64,000 nucleotides of DNA from Chromohalobacter sarecensis (GCF_023061135.1 NZ_JAKGAN010000004.1:62001-126000), one strand, 5' to 3'. Counted from the stretch's first letter, positions 8,188-16,817 are shown. Translations and numbers: made by a program. The notes: a model not told the origin generated them from the letters alone.

Positions 8188-9024
8188 ATGTCACCTCGCT
8201 CACTGTTGTTTGCTGCTAGCGCCTTCGGCCTCATGTCCCTGCAGACCCCAGCCCAGGCAGACGTCAATCCCGAGGCACTGGTCGAGCCAGTAGCCGAGTA
8301 CAAGCTGTACGTGCTCGATAATCTCGATCAGTTCGTCAGTCATACCGAGAAATTCACCCAGGCCATCGAAGCTGGCGATCTGGAACGCGCCCAAGTGCTC
8401 TACGCCCCGACGCGGGTCTACTATGAACGCATTGAACCAATCGCCGAGCTGTTCGCCGATCTTGATGCCAGCATCGACGCCCGCGAGGATGACTACGAAA
8501 ACGGCGTCGAGGATCCCGACTTTACCGGCTTCCATCGTCTCGAATATGGCCTCTTCAAGGAGCAAACCACTCAAGGGTTCGTTCCTTACGCCAAACGGTT
8601 GATGACGGACGTCAACGATCTCGAGTCACGAGTGCGGGATCTCACCTTCCCGCCCGCGCAGGTCGTCGGCGGCGCCGCCGCGCTGATGGAAGAGGTCGCC
8701 GCGACTAAGGTCAGCGGTGAGGAAGATCGCTATAGCCATACCGACCTATGGGACTTCCAGGGCAATGTCGACGGCTCGCAGAAGATCTTCGAACTGTTCA
8801 AGCCACTGGTCGCAGAGGAAGACCCGGCCTTCGTCGACCGTGTCGAGAAAAACTTCGCCGAGGTTGAGGACACGCTCGCCCACTACCGGCGCGAGGCCGA
8901 CAATCCCGAGGCCGGTTTCGTCAGCTACGAAAAGGTCAGTCAGACGGACCGGCGCGCCTTCGTCGGGCCGGTGACCGTGCTCGCCGAGGATCTGGCGACC
9001 CTGCGCGGCAAGCTAGGGCTATAG
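8188..9024 (+). CDS. efeM: EfeM-type M75/imelysin-like periplasmic iron-binding protein
   Basis: This 278-residue protein has a cleavable-looking signal peptide (cleavage after about residue 24, QTPAQA) followed only by an M75 domain, without a cupredoxin part. The HxxE metal signature is intact (FHRLEYG, His116 and Glu119). It is homologous to the second half of the efeO product, sharing the AEYK(L/V)Y start and the DPxFxGFHRL segment. It is the last gene of the efe cluster, with a clear ribosome site (CAAGGAGTC). The inferred role is periplasmic Fe binding for EfeU, possibly replacing the degenerate M75 half of EfeO. A hairpin at 9033-9057 ends the operon. Confidence 0.85.
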   Translation: MSPRSLLFAASAFGLMSLQTPAQADVNPEALVEPVAEYKLYVLDNLDQFVSHTEKFTQAIEAGDLERAQVLYAPTRVYYERIEPIAELFADLDASIDAREDDYENGVEDPDFTGFHRLEYGLFKEQTTQGFVPYAKRLMTDVNDLESRVRDLTFPPAQVVGGAAALMEEVAATKVSGEEDRYSHTDLWDFQGNVDGSQKIFELFKPLVAEEDPAFVDRVEKNFAEVEDTLAHYRREADNPEAGFVSYEKVSQTDRRAFVGPVTVLAEDLATLRGKLGL

Positions 9025-9032
9025 TCACGTAA

Positions 9033-9057
9033 CGGCGCCGGCCGTCAGCCGGTGCCG
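9033..9057. terminator. Hairpin between convergent efeM and rlmJ
   Basis: CGGCGCCGGC (9033-9042) pairs with GCCGGTGCCG (9048-9057), 10 pairs with one G-T wobble and a 5-base loop. It fills the 43-base gap between two converging genes. There is no T run on either side, so it is only a candidate bidirectional terminator. Confidence 0.45.
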
Positions 9058-9067
9058 CCTGCCAGAC

Positions 9068-9913
9068 TCACTCCGGCACCCACCACTGTGATGAATGCGT
9101 CGCGTCGTCTCCCAGACACCGTACAACGCGCGCCAGGCTGTCCTCGAGTTGCGTATCCACGCCCCAGGGCGGGTTGAAGATCAACATGCCGCTACCGTAC
9201 ATGCCATGCATGGCATCGCCGGGCGGGTGCAATTGCAGCTCACTGCGCCAGACCTTGCGCACCCCGCTACGCCGGACGGCCTCGAGCAAGTCGTGATGGC
9301 GACCGCTGGGCAATAACGGATACCAGATCAAGACGATAGCGTGACGCACTTTGGCGGCTACGGCCTGCAACGTCGTCGCGACGTCGGTGTATTCCTGCTT
9401 GAGCTCGTAACTGGGATCGATGAGCACACAAAGGCGCGGCGTCGCCGGCGGTAAGGAAGCGCGTAGACCGGCCAACCCGTCCGCGTGGTGGCATCGTACC
9501 TGATCGGGCAACGCTTGCGCCTCGAGGTGGCTCGCCTCCCCCGGGTGAAGCTCGTACAGATCGAGCCGATCCTGAGCCCGGCATGCCTGAGACAACCACC
9601 AGGGCGAGCCCGGATAGTGGCTGAGCCGGGACGACGCCTGGACTGCGCCAAGATGCTCGCACCATGGGCCCAGCAGCGGGTCGTCGGCGAAGCGCTCGCG
9701 CGCTGCCCAGACACTCGCCACGCCGTGGCGATACTCCTTGAGACGCTGCGTTTCCTCGGCATCGAGCGAGTACAGTCCGCGCCCGGCATGCGTATCCACA
9801 TATGTAACGGGCGAGGGCTTACGTAATAGATGGCGCAGAACGGCAAACACGGCGAGATGCTTGTGAACGTCGGCGAAATTGCCGGCGTGGTAGGCGTGCT
9901 GATAGGCGAGCAT
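9068..9913 (-). CDS. rlmJ: 23S rRNA (adenine(2030)-N6)-methyltransferase RlmJ
   Basis: RlmJ methylates A2030 of 23S rRNA using SAM. The start MLAYQHAYHAGNFADVHKH is the family's signature N-terminus, so the ATG at 9913 is preferred over an upstream GTG. Family motifs YVDTHAGRGLY (SAM site) and IDPSYELK (Asp166, catalytic DPxY motif) are present. The 281-residue length is typical. It converges on efeM. It belongs to a run of minus-strand genes (9.1-20.5 kb, interrupted only by the regulator at 12910). Confidence 0.94.
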   Translation of the reverse strand: MLAYQHAYHAGNFADVHKHLAVFAVLRHLLRKPSPVTYVDTHAGRGLYSLDAEETQRLKEYRHGVASVWAARERFADDPLLGPWCEHLGAVQASSRLSHYPGSPWWLSQACRAQDRLDLYELHPGEASHLEAQALPDQVRCHHADGLAGLRASLPPATPRLCVLIDPSYELKQEYTDVATTLQAVAAKVRHAIVLIWYPLLPSGRHHDLLEAVRRSGVRKVWRSELQLHPPGDAMHGMYGSGMLIFNPPWGVDTQLEDSLARVVRCLGDDATHSSQWWVPE

Positions 9914-9983
9914 GAAGGGGGTTCCGAAACGACGTGAAGCGCGGAGTGAGCCCACGTCAGGGGCGCTGATGAGCTTGGCAGGC

Positions 9984-10005
9984 CAGGCCGGCGCGAACCG
10001 GCCTG
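9984..10005 (-). terminator. Candidate hairpin after the OmpA-like gene
   Basis: CAGGCCGG (9984-9991) and CCGGCCTG (9998-10005) form a perfect 8-bp stem with a 6-base loop, 18 bases beyond the stop of the minus-strand OmpA-like gene. No T run follows, so a terminator role is tentative. Confidence 0.35.
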
Positions 10006-10023
10006 ACGCGACGCCGTAATCGC

Positions 10024-10707
10024 TTAGCTCTGCTCGGTGACCGGTGTCAACGTGATTTCGACACGCCGATTCTGGGCGCGGCCGTTTTCTGTATCGTTGC
10101 TGGCAACGGGCTGACTTTCGCCGTGGCCGACGGTAGCGATACGATTGCCGGCGATGCCGCCCTGGCCGAGATAATCGGCCACGGACTGCGCACGACGCTC
10201 CGAGAGACGCTGGTTGTAATCCGCGCTGCCGGTACTGTCGGTGTAGCCAGCGACATTGATGCGCGTCTTGGGATATTCACGCATGACGGCGGTGGCATCG
10301 TTGAGTGCCTGGCGCGCGGGCGTCTGCAGATCGCTGGAGTCGACCGCAAAGGTCACGCTGCTGGGCATGTTGAGGACGATGTTGTCGCCTTGACGGTCGA
10401 CCCCGATACCGGTGCCGTCGAGATCCTTGCGCAGCTTTTCTTCCTGGGCATCCATGTAGGCGCCCACGCCGCCGCCAATGGCGGCGCCGGCAGCCCCGCC
10501 GATCAATGCACGATCACGGGTGCTGCTGCCGCCGTCCCCGGTCAGCGCCCCGGCAATTGCGCCCACGGCAGCGCCGATACCCGCGCCGCCGAAGGTCTTG
10601 CCGTGGTCACTCTGCTGTTGGCCGCCGGTTTGCGCATCGTTGCTTGCACAACCCGTTACACCAATCGCCAGCGCCAGCGGAATCGCCATCCATATCGAGC
10701 GTTGCAT
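10024..10707 (-). CDS. OmpA-family lipoprotein with glycine-zipper segment (YiaD-like)
   Basis: The 227-residue product has a lipoprotein signal ending in VTGC (lipidated Cys20). A glycine/alanine-rich membrane-like zipper follows (about 45-95: GIGAAVGAIAG, GGAAGAAIGGGVGAY). The C-terminal OmpA-like domain (about 115-225) carries the peptidoglycan-binding pattern AGYTDSTGSADYN...LSERRAQSV and AQNRRVEI. It should sit in the outer membrane and grip the cell wall. The ATG at 10707 is chosen because GGAGAAAGGA lies just before it; longer starts lack a signal peptide. It is a single gene next to hemW. The family is clear, the specific role is not. Confidence 0.85.
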   Translation of the reverse strand: MQRSIWMAIPLALAIGVTGCASNDAQTGGQQQSDHGKTFGGAGIGAAVGAIAGALTGDGGSSTRDRALIGGAAGAAIGGGVGAYMDAQEEKLRKDLDGTGIGVDRQGDNIVLNMPSSVTFAVDSSDLQTPARQALNDATAVMREYPKTRINVAGYTDSTGSADYNQRLSERRAQSVADYLGQGGIAGNRIATVGHGESQPVASNDTENGRAQNRRVEITLTPVTEQS

Positions 10708-10777
10708 GCGTCCTTTCTCCTTAGCTTTAAAATGCGTTTCGAAAAACGTTCTAGCGTTCCTGCCATCGAAACGTGTG

Positions 10778-11947
10778 TCACTGCTCATCGCAAAGCGCAA
10801 GCAGATCGTTCAAGAATAACAGCCCATGAGGCGATGCCTGTAGGCGTTGCGCCGGATCGCGCAGCAATCCCTTGGCTCGGGCCTCTTCCAGTCGGGCATC
10901 GAGCAGTGTATCAGGCTGGCCGCTTCTCTCGCGCCAATAATATCGCGGAACGCCCTCGGTGAGACGCAGGGCATTCATCAAGAACTCCAGCGGCAGCTCC
11001 TGCGTCTCGAGGGCGCGACGTCCGGCGACGAAGCCACGCGGATCTTGCGCGCGCCGCAGATAGGCTTCCGGTTGACGCACCTTCCAGCGGCGTTCGATGG
11101 CCAGAGCGCCATCCGTTTGCCAAGCACTCAACTTACCGTGTGCCCCAGCCCCGATGCCGAGATAATCGCCGAACGTCCAGTAGTTGAGATTGTGGCGCGC
11201 CTGGCGATCGGGGCGCGTGTAGGCGGAAATCTCGTAGCGGTGATAACCCGCAGCCTCGAGCCGCGCGTGCCCAGCCTCCTGGATATCGCAGAGGACATCT
11301 TCATCGGGCAAGCGCGGAGGCTGTGAGTAGAACTCGGTATTGGGCTCGAGCGTGAGCTGGTACCAGGAGATATGCTCGGGCGCCAATGCCAGCGCCTGCT
11401 CGATATCCGCCAGGGCATCTTCCACGCCCTGCTCGGGAAGGCCATGCATCAGATCGAGATTGATGTTGTCGAACCCCGCCGCGCGCGCGTTACGTAGCGC
11501 CTGGGCGGCTTCGTCACCGTCATGAATGCGCCCCAGTCGCTCGAGTTGGAGGGACTGGAAACTCTGCACCCCCAACGACAGGCGATTGATGCCAGCCTCG
11601 CGATACGCCGCAAAGCGGTCGTGTTCTACCGCGCCGGGATTGGCTTCCAAGGTTATTTCGATATCCGAAGCAAACGGCAAGCGTGCCTCTATCGCCTGCA
11701 ACAGACGCCGATACGCCGCGCCACTCAGCAGGCTGGGCGTGCCACCGCCGATGAAAATGCTCACCAGTTCGCGGCCGCTAGCCAACGCCAACTCCGCGTC
11801 CAGATCGTCGAGCAAGGCGTCGACATAAGCGCGTTCGGGAAGCGTTCGGTCATGGCCCACGCCATGCGAATTGAAATCGCAATACGGGCATTTGCGCACG
11901 CACCAGGGCACGTGCACATAGAGCGACAAGGGCGGTAGAGTCGTCAT
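10778..11947 (-). CDS. hemW: Radical SAM heme chaperone HemW
   Basis: HemW is a radical-SAM, heme-binding protein, formerly annotated as anaerobic coproporphyrinogen oxidase. The 389 residues start MTTLPPLSLYVHVPWC and show the CxxxCxxC cluster motif (Cys16, Cys20, Cys23), IGGGTPS, SLGVQSF and the HemW-specific HNLNYW motif. The ATG at 11947 overlaps the rdgB stop as ATGA, so translation is probably coupled; a much longer in-frame extension overlaps rdgB and is rejected. The rdgB-hemW pair is conserved in Pseudomonas. Confidence 0.95.
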   Translation of the reverse strand: MTTLPPLSLYVHVPWCVRKCPYCDFNSHGVGHDRTLPERAYVDALLDDLDAELALASGRELVSIFIGGGTPSLLSGAAYRRLLQAIEARLPFASDIEITLEANPGAVEHDRFAAYREAGINRLSLGVQSFQSLQLERLGRIHDGDEAAQALRNARAAGFDNINLDLMHGLPEQGVEDALADIEQALALAPEHISWYQLTLEPNTEFYSQPPRLPDEDVLCDIQEAGHARLEAAGYHRYEISAYTRPDRQARHNLNYWTFGDYLGIGAGAHGKLSAWQTDGALAIERRWKVRQPEAYLRRAQDPRGFVAGRRALETQELPLEFLMNALRLTEGVPRYYWRERSGQPDTLLDARLEEARAKGLLRDPAQRLQASPHGLLFLNDLLALCDEQ

Positions 11948-12552
11948 GAGTTGGCGGACAATTGGGCGAGCAGCGCGTTCATGGCACGGCCCCGATGGCT
12001 GAGCCGGTTCTTGTCCTCGGCAGACAGTTCGGCGGCGCTCATGCCGCGTTCCGGCACCCAGAAGAGCGAATCGTAGCCGAAACCGCCTTCGCCCCGTGGA
12101 TGCGCCAAGACTTCCCCTTCCCAGGCGCACTGTACGATATGCGGCACCGGGTCCTCGGCGTGACGCAAGTACACCAGTACGCACCAAAACCGCGCGGTAC
12201 GCTGTCCTTCCGGCACTGCGTCGAGCGCTTCCAGGAGCTTGCGATTGTTGGCGGCATCATCCTTGGGCTCGCCCGCGAAACGCGCCGAGTAAATTCCCGG
12301 GGCGCCATGCAAGGCGTCGACATCCAGCCCCGAATCATCGGCGAGAGCGGGACATCCGCTGACCCGCGAGGCTTCGCGAGCCTTGAGCAGGGCGTTCTCG
12401 ACGAACGTCAGGCCGGTTTCCTCGACTTCGGTCACGGCGAAGTCGTGCTGGGGGCGCACCTCGAGGCCCAAGGGGCTCAGCAAGTGCTGGAATTCACGCA
12501 ACTTGCCGGCATTGCCGCTGGCCAGTACCAGGGTCTTTCGATCCGCCATCAT
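11944..12552 (-). CDS. rdgB: dITP/XTP pyrophosphatase (RdgB/HAM1)
   Basis: This enzyme hydrolyses non-canonical purine triphosphates (dITP, XTP) and so keeps them out of DNA. The 202-residue product carries the family's SGNAGKLREF start, FVENALLKAR, ADDSGLDVDAL and a YDSLFW segment near the end. Two ATGs are adjacent (12552 and 12549); AAGGAGG lies 4 and 7 bases before them respectively, so the second may be the true start. It is the first gene of an operon with hemW (4-base overlap). Confidence 0.94.
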   Translation of the reverse strand: MMADRKTLVLASGNAGKLREFQHLLSPLGLEVRPQHDFAVTEVEETGLTFVENALLKAREASRVSGCPALADDSGLDVDALHGAPGIYSARFAGEPKDDAANNRKLLEALDAVPEGQRTARFWCVLVYLRHAEDPVPHIVQCAWEGEVLAHPRGEGGFGYDSLFWVPERGMSAAELSAEDKNRLSHRGRAMNALLAQLSANS

Positions 12553-12909
12553 GCTTCCTCCTTATCGCTCGGCCACTCATTCTACGGGCCGCTCCATGGT
12601 CGGGAAACCACTCTGACCATTAATTAATATATGTTTTAAAACAATACGTTAACGTCGTAAATGACATTTCTCATACTTTTTAGCCACTATTTGGCTAATA
12701 TAAATTAGCGGCATGACTGAAATTTCTCTTACCCCCTCCGCATCGTACTCATCAAGAGGCCTGCGAGCCTCACCCAACCAATTGATGCAACGCTATAATT
12801 AATGAAAGTTATAAAAAGAAAAGACTATATTCTTTTAAGTTTTAAGTTGCCGGGGTTACTGTCTATTTACAAAAGACGTATCTCGGATAAGGCTTGAAGG
12901 CAATTCGGC
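12553..12909 (+). promoter_or_regulatory. AT-rich divergent regulatory region between rdgB and the LuxR-type regulator
   Basis: The 357-base gap contains no visible gene and is much more AT-rich than its surroundings. A dyad TTAGCCA/TGGCTAA with a 5-base spacer lies at 12680-12698 and could be an operator. A good -10 (TATAAT, 12794-12799) lacks a clear -35 and would give a leader of roughly 100 bases before the regulator start. Long AT-rich control regions are typical of csgD/vpsT-class genes; use of these elements is inference. Confidence 0.4.
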
Positions 12910-13659
12910 ATGAAACCGGCCATGAGAAAGTCGGGACATGCCAATGATGTCTCACACAACACCGGGATGAAACGCATGAGCATGGAAAATACAAGGGTTC
13001 TGATGGTCACTGACTGCAATCCGCAGTCACAACTATTCATCGATTACATTCGCCAGCAGCTCGATTGCCAGGTCTCGGCGCTGAGCACCCAGGAAAGCTT
13101 CGAGCCGCCCACGAATTGCAAGGTCGTGGTATTGCTGGATGCCGACCATGTCGACGAAAACTGCATGCATCTGTGGAACAGCCGCGCCAGCGAAAGCCCG
13201 GAGATGATCCTCGCGGCCTTCAATCTGCGTGACGATGAGCATGCGGCGGAACTTCTGATCAGCCTACATTTGCAGGGCGTCTTTTACCGCCAGGACAATC
13301 TGCTGCTGATCTGCAAGGGCATCGCCAAGCTGCTCGAAGGCGATCTGTGGATGTCGCGCAACCTGATGACACGCCTGATCGACTTCTATCGTCGCCAACA
13401 GCTCAACGCGTATCGTCCGGTATGCGGGTTGACCCATCGCGAACTGGAAATCATCGGCCTGCTGGGTACCGGCGCTTCCAACACCGAAATCGCCGATCAA
13501 CTTTTCGTCAGCGAGCATACCGTCAAGTCGCATCTCTATAATATCTTCCGCAAGATCAAGGTACACAACCGTATTCAGGCCATGAACTGGGCGCGTCAGA
13601 ATCTTGGTGCGCCACCCATGGTTTCATTGCGCAGCACTCGCAAGGCGCGCATGTCATGA
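12910..13659 (+). CDS. VpsT/CsgD-like LuxR-family regulator with c-di-GMP motif
   Basis: The 249-residue protein has an N-terminal receiver-like domain (about residues 28-150) without the usual phosphorylation pocket, and a C-terminal LuxR helix-turn-helix (about 170-235: LTHRELEIIGLLGTGASN, NTEIADQLFVSEHTVKSHLY). The linker reads GVFYRQDN and then GDLWMSRNLM. WMSR (bases 13348-13359) fits the W[FLM][TS]R motif by which VpsT binds c-di-GMP. CsgD and VpsT control biofilm matrix genes, so a similar role is inferred. The start at 12910 has GAAGG upstream; starts at 12967-12982 are possible. It stands alone on the plus strand within a minus-strand block. Confidence 0.8.
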   Translation: MKPAMRKSGHANDVSHNTGMKRMSMENTRVLMVTDCNPQSQLFIDYIRQQLDCQVSALSTQESFEPPTNCKVVVLLDADHVDENCMHLWNSRASESPEMILAAFNLRDDEHAAELLISLHLQGVFYRQDNLLLICKGIAKLLEGDLWMSRNLMTRLIDFYRRQQLNAYRPVCGLTHRELEIIGLLGTGASNTEIADQLFVSEHTVKSHLYNIFRKIKVHNRIQAMNWARQNLGAPPMVSLRSTRKARMS

Positions 13660-13679
13660 CCTCGGCGGCACCGAAAAAA

Positions 13680-13703
13680 GCGCCGCTCCCAAAGGAGCGG
13701 CGC
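13680..13703 (-). terminator. Rho-independent terminator, 3' of the kinase gene (minus strand)
   Basis: GCGCCGCTCC (13680-13689) pairs perfectly with GGAGCGGCGC (13694-13703), with a CAAA loop. Read on the minus strand the hairpin is followed by six T residues, the textbook form. It therefore most likely ends transcription of the hemL-kinase unit, though the stem could also stop the regulator on the plus strand. A weaker hairpin (CCCCTTTA/TAAAGGGG, 13761-13779) lies between it and the kinase gene. Confidence 0.8.
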
Positions 13704-13827
13704 AATATCACGAGACTCACATCACCCACACGCCATGCGGCAATGTGACGACCCTAACCACCCCTTTAGCATAAAGGGGGCGCATGACAGGCCCATGACG
13801 CCGCCGCGACATGACGATGACGGCGCC

Positions 13828-15435
13828 TCAATTGAGTTGGATACGCTCCTGAATCATCGACACCAGGGTACGATTGGCATCCGGTGCCGTGGTATCGAGA
13901 TGGACCAGGTGGCTCAGTTCATCGTCGGCGAAGGGTTCGAAGCGTGCCAGCTGGCGCTCGAGTACCTCGAGCCCCGCCTCGGAGGGGTCTCCACCGCGCT
14001 GGGCACGTCTCTCGATGCGCGCTCGCAGGGTCGCTTCATCCGCTTCGAAACTCACCAGTAGCACCGGCAGTCCGCGACGTTCGGCCTCGAAGCACAGTTG
14101 CGTGCGCTGAGCACGCGTCAGACAGGTGGCATCGACACAGGCCGGCAGCCCTGACTCCAGCAGGATCCCCGCCAGTTCGGCAAGGCGATCATAGGTACGC
14201 GCAGTCGCCTGGGTCGTATAGATATCGGCGCCGTCGGCGGTACTCGCCTGGGCCTCGAAGCCGTAAAGCCGTTTGCGTTCAATATCGGAGCGCACCCGCA
14301 CACCGCCTAGCCGCTGCACCATCTCGCCGGTGAAACGGCTCTTACCGCTGCCCGAGACGCCCACGCCGACGATCAGATACGGGAAGCGAAACTCGCTGTA
14401 ACGCTCTGCCAGGGCAATGTAATGCTGGTACTTCGCATACGCCTCCTGGCGCTCGTCAGGCGTCAATTGCGGTTGCTGGTAATGCAGCATCGCCACCTTG
14501 GCCCGCACCAGCGCCCGATAAAGCTTGTAATAGGCAAGCAGGCGCACCAGCTCGTAATCGCCAGAGAGCTCCAGGTAGCGATTGAGCACATGGTTGGCGA
14601 AGGCCTGTTCGCCGCGCGCCTCGAGATCCATCAGCAAAAATGCCAGCTCGCAGCCGACATCGTTCCAGCGCAGTTCGGCGTTGAACTCCAGACCGTCGAA
14701 GAGCAGCGCGCGGCCTTCGAAATGCACCGCATTGCCGAGGTGAATATCGCCATGGGTCTCGCGCACATAGCCTTCACGCCAGCGCCGCTCGAACTCGTGC
14801 TCGAGCCGCGCGAAACTGTCCAGGCTCCAGGTCTCGAGCCGCGAGAGACGTTCACGTGCCTGGGGATCGTCGAGCCGCGCCTCGATCAAGCGAAACTCGC
14901 GGTCCAACGTGCGACGCACGGTGTCCGGCGAGCCCAGCGGACTATCGCCGCTGATCCGCGGCGCGTCTTCGTGAAATGCCACCAGTTGATCGACAAGGTC
15001 GTCGAGCAGCTCCACCGAGAGCTCGCCGCTGACCTGCAAGGTGCTGAACAGGTGACGGTTGCTGAACTGACGCATCTTGACGGCATATTCGAACGGCGTG
15101 CCACTGCCATCCAACCGCGGTGCCTCAGGCGTCCCGCTGATGGGCACTGTCTCAAGATACAGCGCCGGGGCGAGACGTCGGTTGAGGCGTACCTCCTGCT
15201 CGCAGAGCCGACGCCGCTTTTCGAGGGTGGAAAAGTCCAGAAAGCTGCCGAAATCCAGCGGCTTCTTGATCTTGTAGGCATAATCGCCGGTGAGAATGAC
15301 CCAGGAAATATGGGTCTCGAACACCTCGACCTCGCCGACCGAGTGTCCGAATGCCTGGCCTTGGCGCAATGCCTCGATCAATACCTGGCTCACTGAGCGT
15401 TCTCCCGCATCCTGTCGTTGCATCGCATCGTTCAC
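13828..15435 (-). CDS. Fusion of APH-like kinase domain and P-loop (AAA) kinase domain
   Basis: The 535-residue protein joins two phosphotransferase folds. The N-terminal half (about 1-340) resembles aminoglycoside-phosphotransferase-like kinases, with YAYKIKKP, the HGDIHLGN catalytic-loop motif and DGLEFN. The C-terminal half (about 350-535) has the Walker A motif GVSGSGKS and resembles zeta-toxin/gluconate-kinase-like ATPases. This architecture (COG2187 plus COG0645) is widespread, but its substrate is unknown to me. It starts 8 bases after the hemL stop and is probably cotranscribed. The start is uncertain: GTG 15435, ATG 15423 and a GTG further in are all possible. No resistance function should be assumed. 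Confidence 0.8.
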   Translation of the reverse strand: MNDAMQRQDAGERSVSQVLIEALRQGQAFGHSVGEVEVFETHISWVILTGDYAYKIKKPLDFGSFLDFSTLEKRRRLCEQEVRLNRRLAPALYLETVPISGTPEAPRLDGSGTPFEYAVKMRQFSNRHLFSTLQVSGELSVELLDDLVDQLVAFHEDAPRISGDSPLGSPDTVRRTLDREFRLIEARLDDPQARERLSRLETWSLDSFARLEHEFERRWREGYVRETHGDIHLGNAVHFEGRALLFDGLEFNAELRWNDVGCELAFLLMDLEARGEQAFANHVLNRYLELSGDYELVRLLAYYKLYRALVRAKVAMLHYQQPQLTPDERQEAYAKYQHYIALAERYSEFRFPYLIVGVGVSGSGKSRFTGEMVQRLGGVRVRSDIERKRLYGFEAQASTADGADIYTTQATARTYDRLAELAGILLESGLPACVDATCLTRAQRTQLCFEAERRGLPVLLVSFEADEATLRARIERRAQRGGDPSEAGLEVLERQLARFEPFADDELSHLVHLDTTAPDANRTLVSMIQERIQLN

Positions 15436-15443
15436 TCGCCGCG

Positions 15444-16733
15444 TCAGGCCTGACCGAGGGTCGCCAGTACCCGTTCGGCAGCGTCCAGGGTGGTCTGGAT
15501 ATCGGCCGCCGTGTGCGCACTCGACATGAAGCCTGCCTCGAACGGCGAAGGTGCCAGATACACACCCTCCTCGAGCATGCCCAGGAAGAAGCGCCGGAAG
15601 GTATCGGCATCGCAGGCAGTGGCCTGGGCGAAGTTATCGACGCGCCGCTGGGCGGTGAAGAAGACCCCGAACATGCCGCCTGCGCGCTGGGTGATCAAAT
15701 CCACGCCGGCTGCCTCCGCACGGGCTTCCAGACCATCACACAGCGTCGCCACGCGTTCACCGAGCGCGTCGTGGAAGCCCGGTTCGCGAATCTTCTCGAG
15801 CAGCGCGATCCCCGCCGCCATGGCCAGAGGATTGCCAGCCAGCGTGCCCGCTTGGTAGATCGGTCCCAAAGGCGAGACTTGCTCCATCAGCTCACGCGCC
15901 CCGCCGAAGGCGCCGACCGGCATGCCGCCACCGACGATCTTGCCCAGGCACGTCAGGTCCGGCGTCACACCGAAATGTGCCTGGGCACCGCCCAGCGCGA
16001 CGCGAAAACCGGTCATTACCTCATCGAAGATCAGCACGCTGCCATGGGCATCGCACACTTCGCGCAAGCCCTTGAGAAACTCGGGCTGCGGCGGAATGCA
16101 GTTCATATTGCCCGCCACCGGCTCGACGATGATGCCGGCGATCTCGTCCCCCAGACGCGCGAAGCAGTCGCGCACGGCGTCGAGATCGTTATAGGGCAGC
16201 GTCACGGTATGCTCGGCGAGGGACGCCGGCACGCCGGGTGAACTGGGTTCACCGTGCGTCAGCGCGCCGGAACCGGCCTTGACCAGCAGCGAGTCGGAAT
16301 GGCCGTGGTAATTGCCCTCGAACTTGACGATCTTGTCGCGTCCGGTATGGCCACGTGCCAGACGAATCGCCGACATGGTGGCCTCGGTGCCCGAGTTGAC
16401 CATGCGTACCATGTCGATGGACGGCATGATCTCGCAGATCAGCTCCGCCATGCGCGTTTCGATGGCGGTCGGGGTGCCGAAGGACAGCCCATCGTCGAGA
16501 CGCTCACGCACCGCGCCCAGCACATCGGGATCGGCATGGCCAGTGATCAACGGCCCCCAGGATCCGACATAATCGATGTAGCGTTGACCTTCGACATCGT
16601 AGAGATAGGCGCCCTGGGCGCGTTCCACGAATACGGGAGCGCGCTCCATACCCTTGAAGGCACGCACGGGTGAATTCACACCGCCGGGGATGTGACGGCA
16701 AGCCTGCTCGAAGAGTTGTGCGGACGTGGTCAT
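15444..16733 (-). CDS. hemL: Glutamate-1-semialdehyde 2,1-aminomutase
   Basis: HemL is a PLP enzyme that converts glutamate-1-semialdehyde into 5-aminolevulinate, the tetrapyrrole precursor used by HemB (41285). The 429 residues include [12 protein letters not shown] near the start, [30 protein letters not shown] and the Schiff-base lysine in [10 protein letters not shown]. Length and motifs are standard. AGAGGAAGTC precedes the ATG at 16733. In Pseudomonas hemL, thiE and thiD are likewise clustered. Confidence 0.97.
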   Translation of the reverse strand: MTTSAQLFEQACRHIPGGVNSPVRAFKGMERAPVFVERAQGAYLYDVEGQRYIDYVGSWGPLITGHADPDVLGAVRERLDDGLSFGTPTAIETRMAELICEIMPSIDMVRMVNSGTEATMSAIRLARGHTGRDKIVKFEGNYHGHSDSLLVKAGSGALTHGEPSSPGVPASLAEHTVTLPYNDLDAVRDCFARLGDEIAGIIVEPVAGNMNCIPPQPEFLKGLREVCDAHGSVLIFDEVMTGFRVALGGAQAHFGVTPDLTCLGKIVGGGMPVGAFGGARELMEQVSPLGPIYQAGTLAGNPLAMAAGIALLEKIREPGFHDALGERVATLCDGLEARAEAAGVDLITQRAGGMFGVFFTAQRRVDNFAQATACDADTFRRFFLGMLEEGVYLAPSPFEAGFMSSAHTAADIQTTLDAAERVLATLGQA

Positions 16734-16817
16734 GACTTCCTCTGGCTGTGTCTGGCTAGAAATGTGGATAACTCTCTGGACAGGTCGAACAACTCTCTGC
16801 TCGAGCCTGTGGATAAT
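16734..16817. promoter_or_regulatory. hemL-thiE gap with two perfect DnaA boxes
   Basis: Two perfect TGTGGATAA boxes, at 16763-16771 and 16808-16816, sit in the same orientation 45 bases apart in an 84-base gap. The first lies about 30 bases upstream of hemL. Such a pair is far from expected by chance. It could act on hemL transcription or titrate DnaA; no function is shown. Confidence 0.5.

Noticed and set aside
10123-10962. 279-codon plus-strand frame opposite the OmpA-like lipoprotein
   Set aside because: It is a shadow of a gene with signal peptide, lipobox and OmpA domain.
14422-15396. 324-codon plus-strand frame opposite the kinase fusion
   Set aside because: It is the reverse frame of a gene with clear catalytic motifs; no ribosome site or family resemblance.
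13828-15435. Aminoglycoside resistance gene
   Set aside because: Only the general APH-like fold motifs are present in a fusion known from many environmental bacteria; nothing supports an antibiotic substrate.
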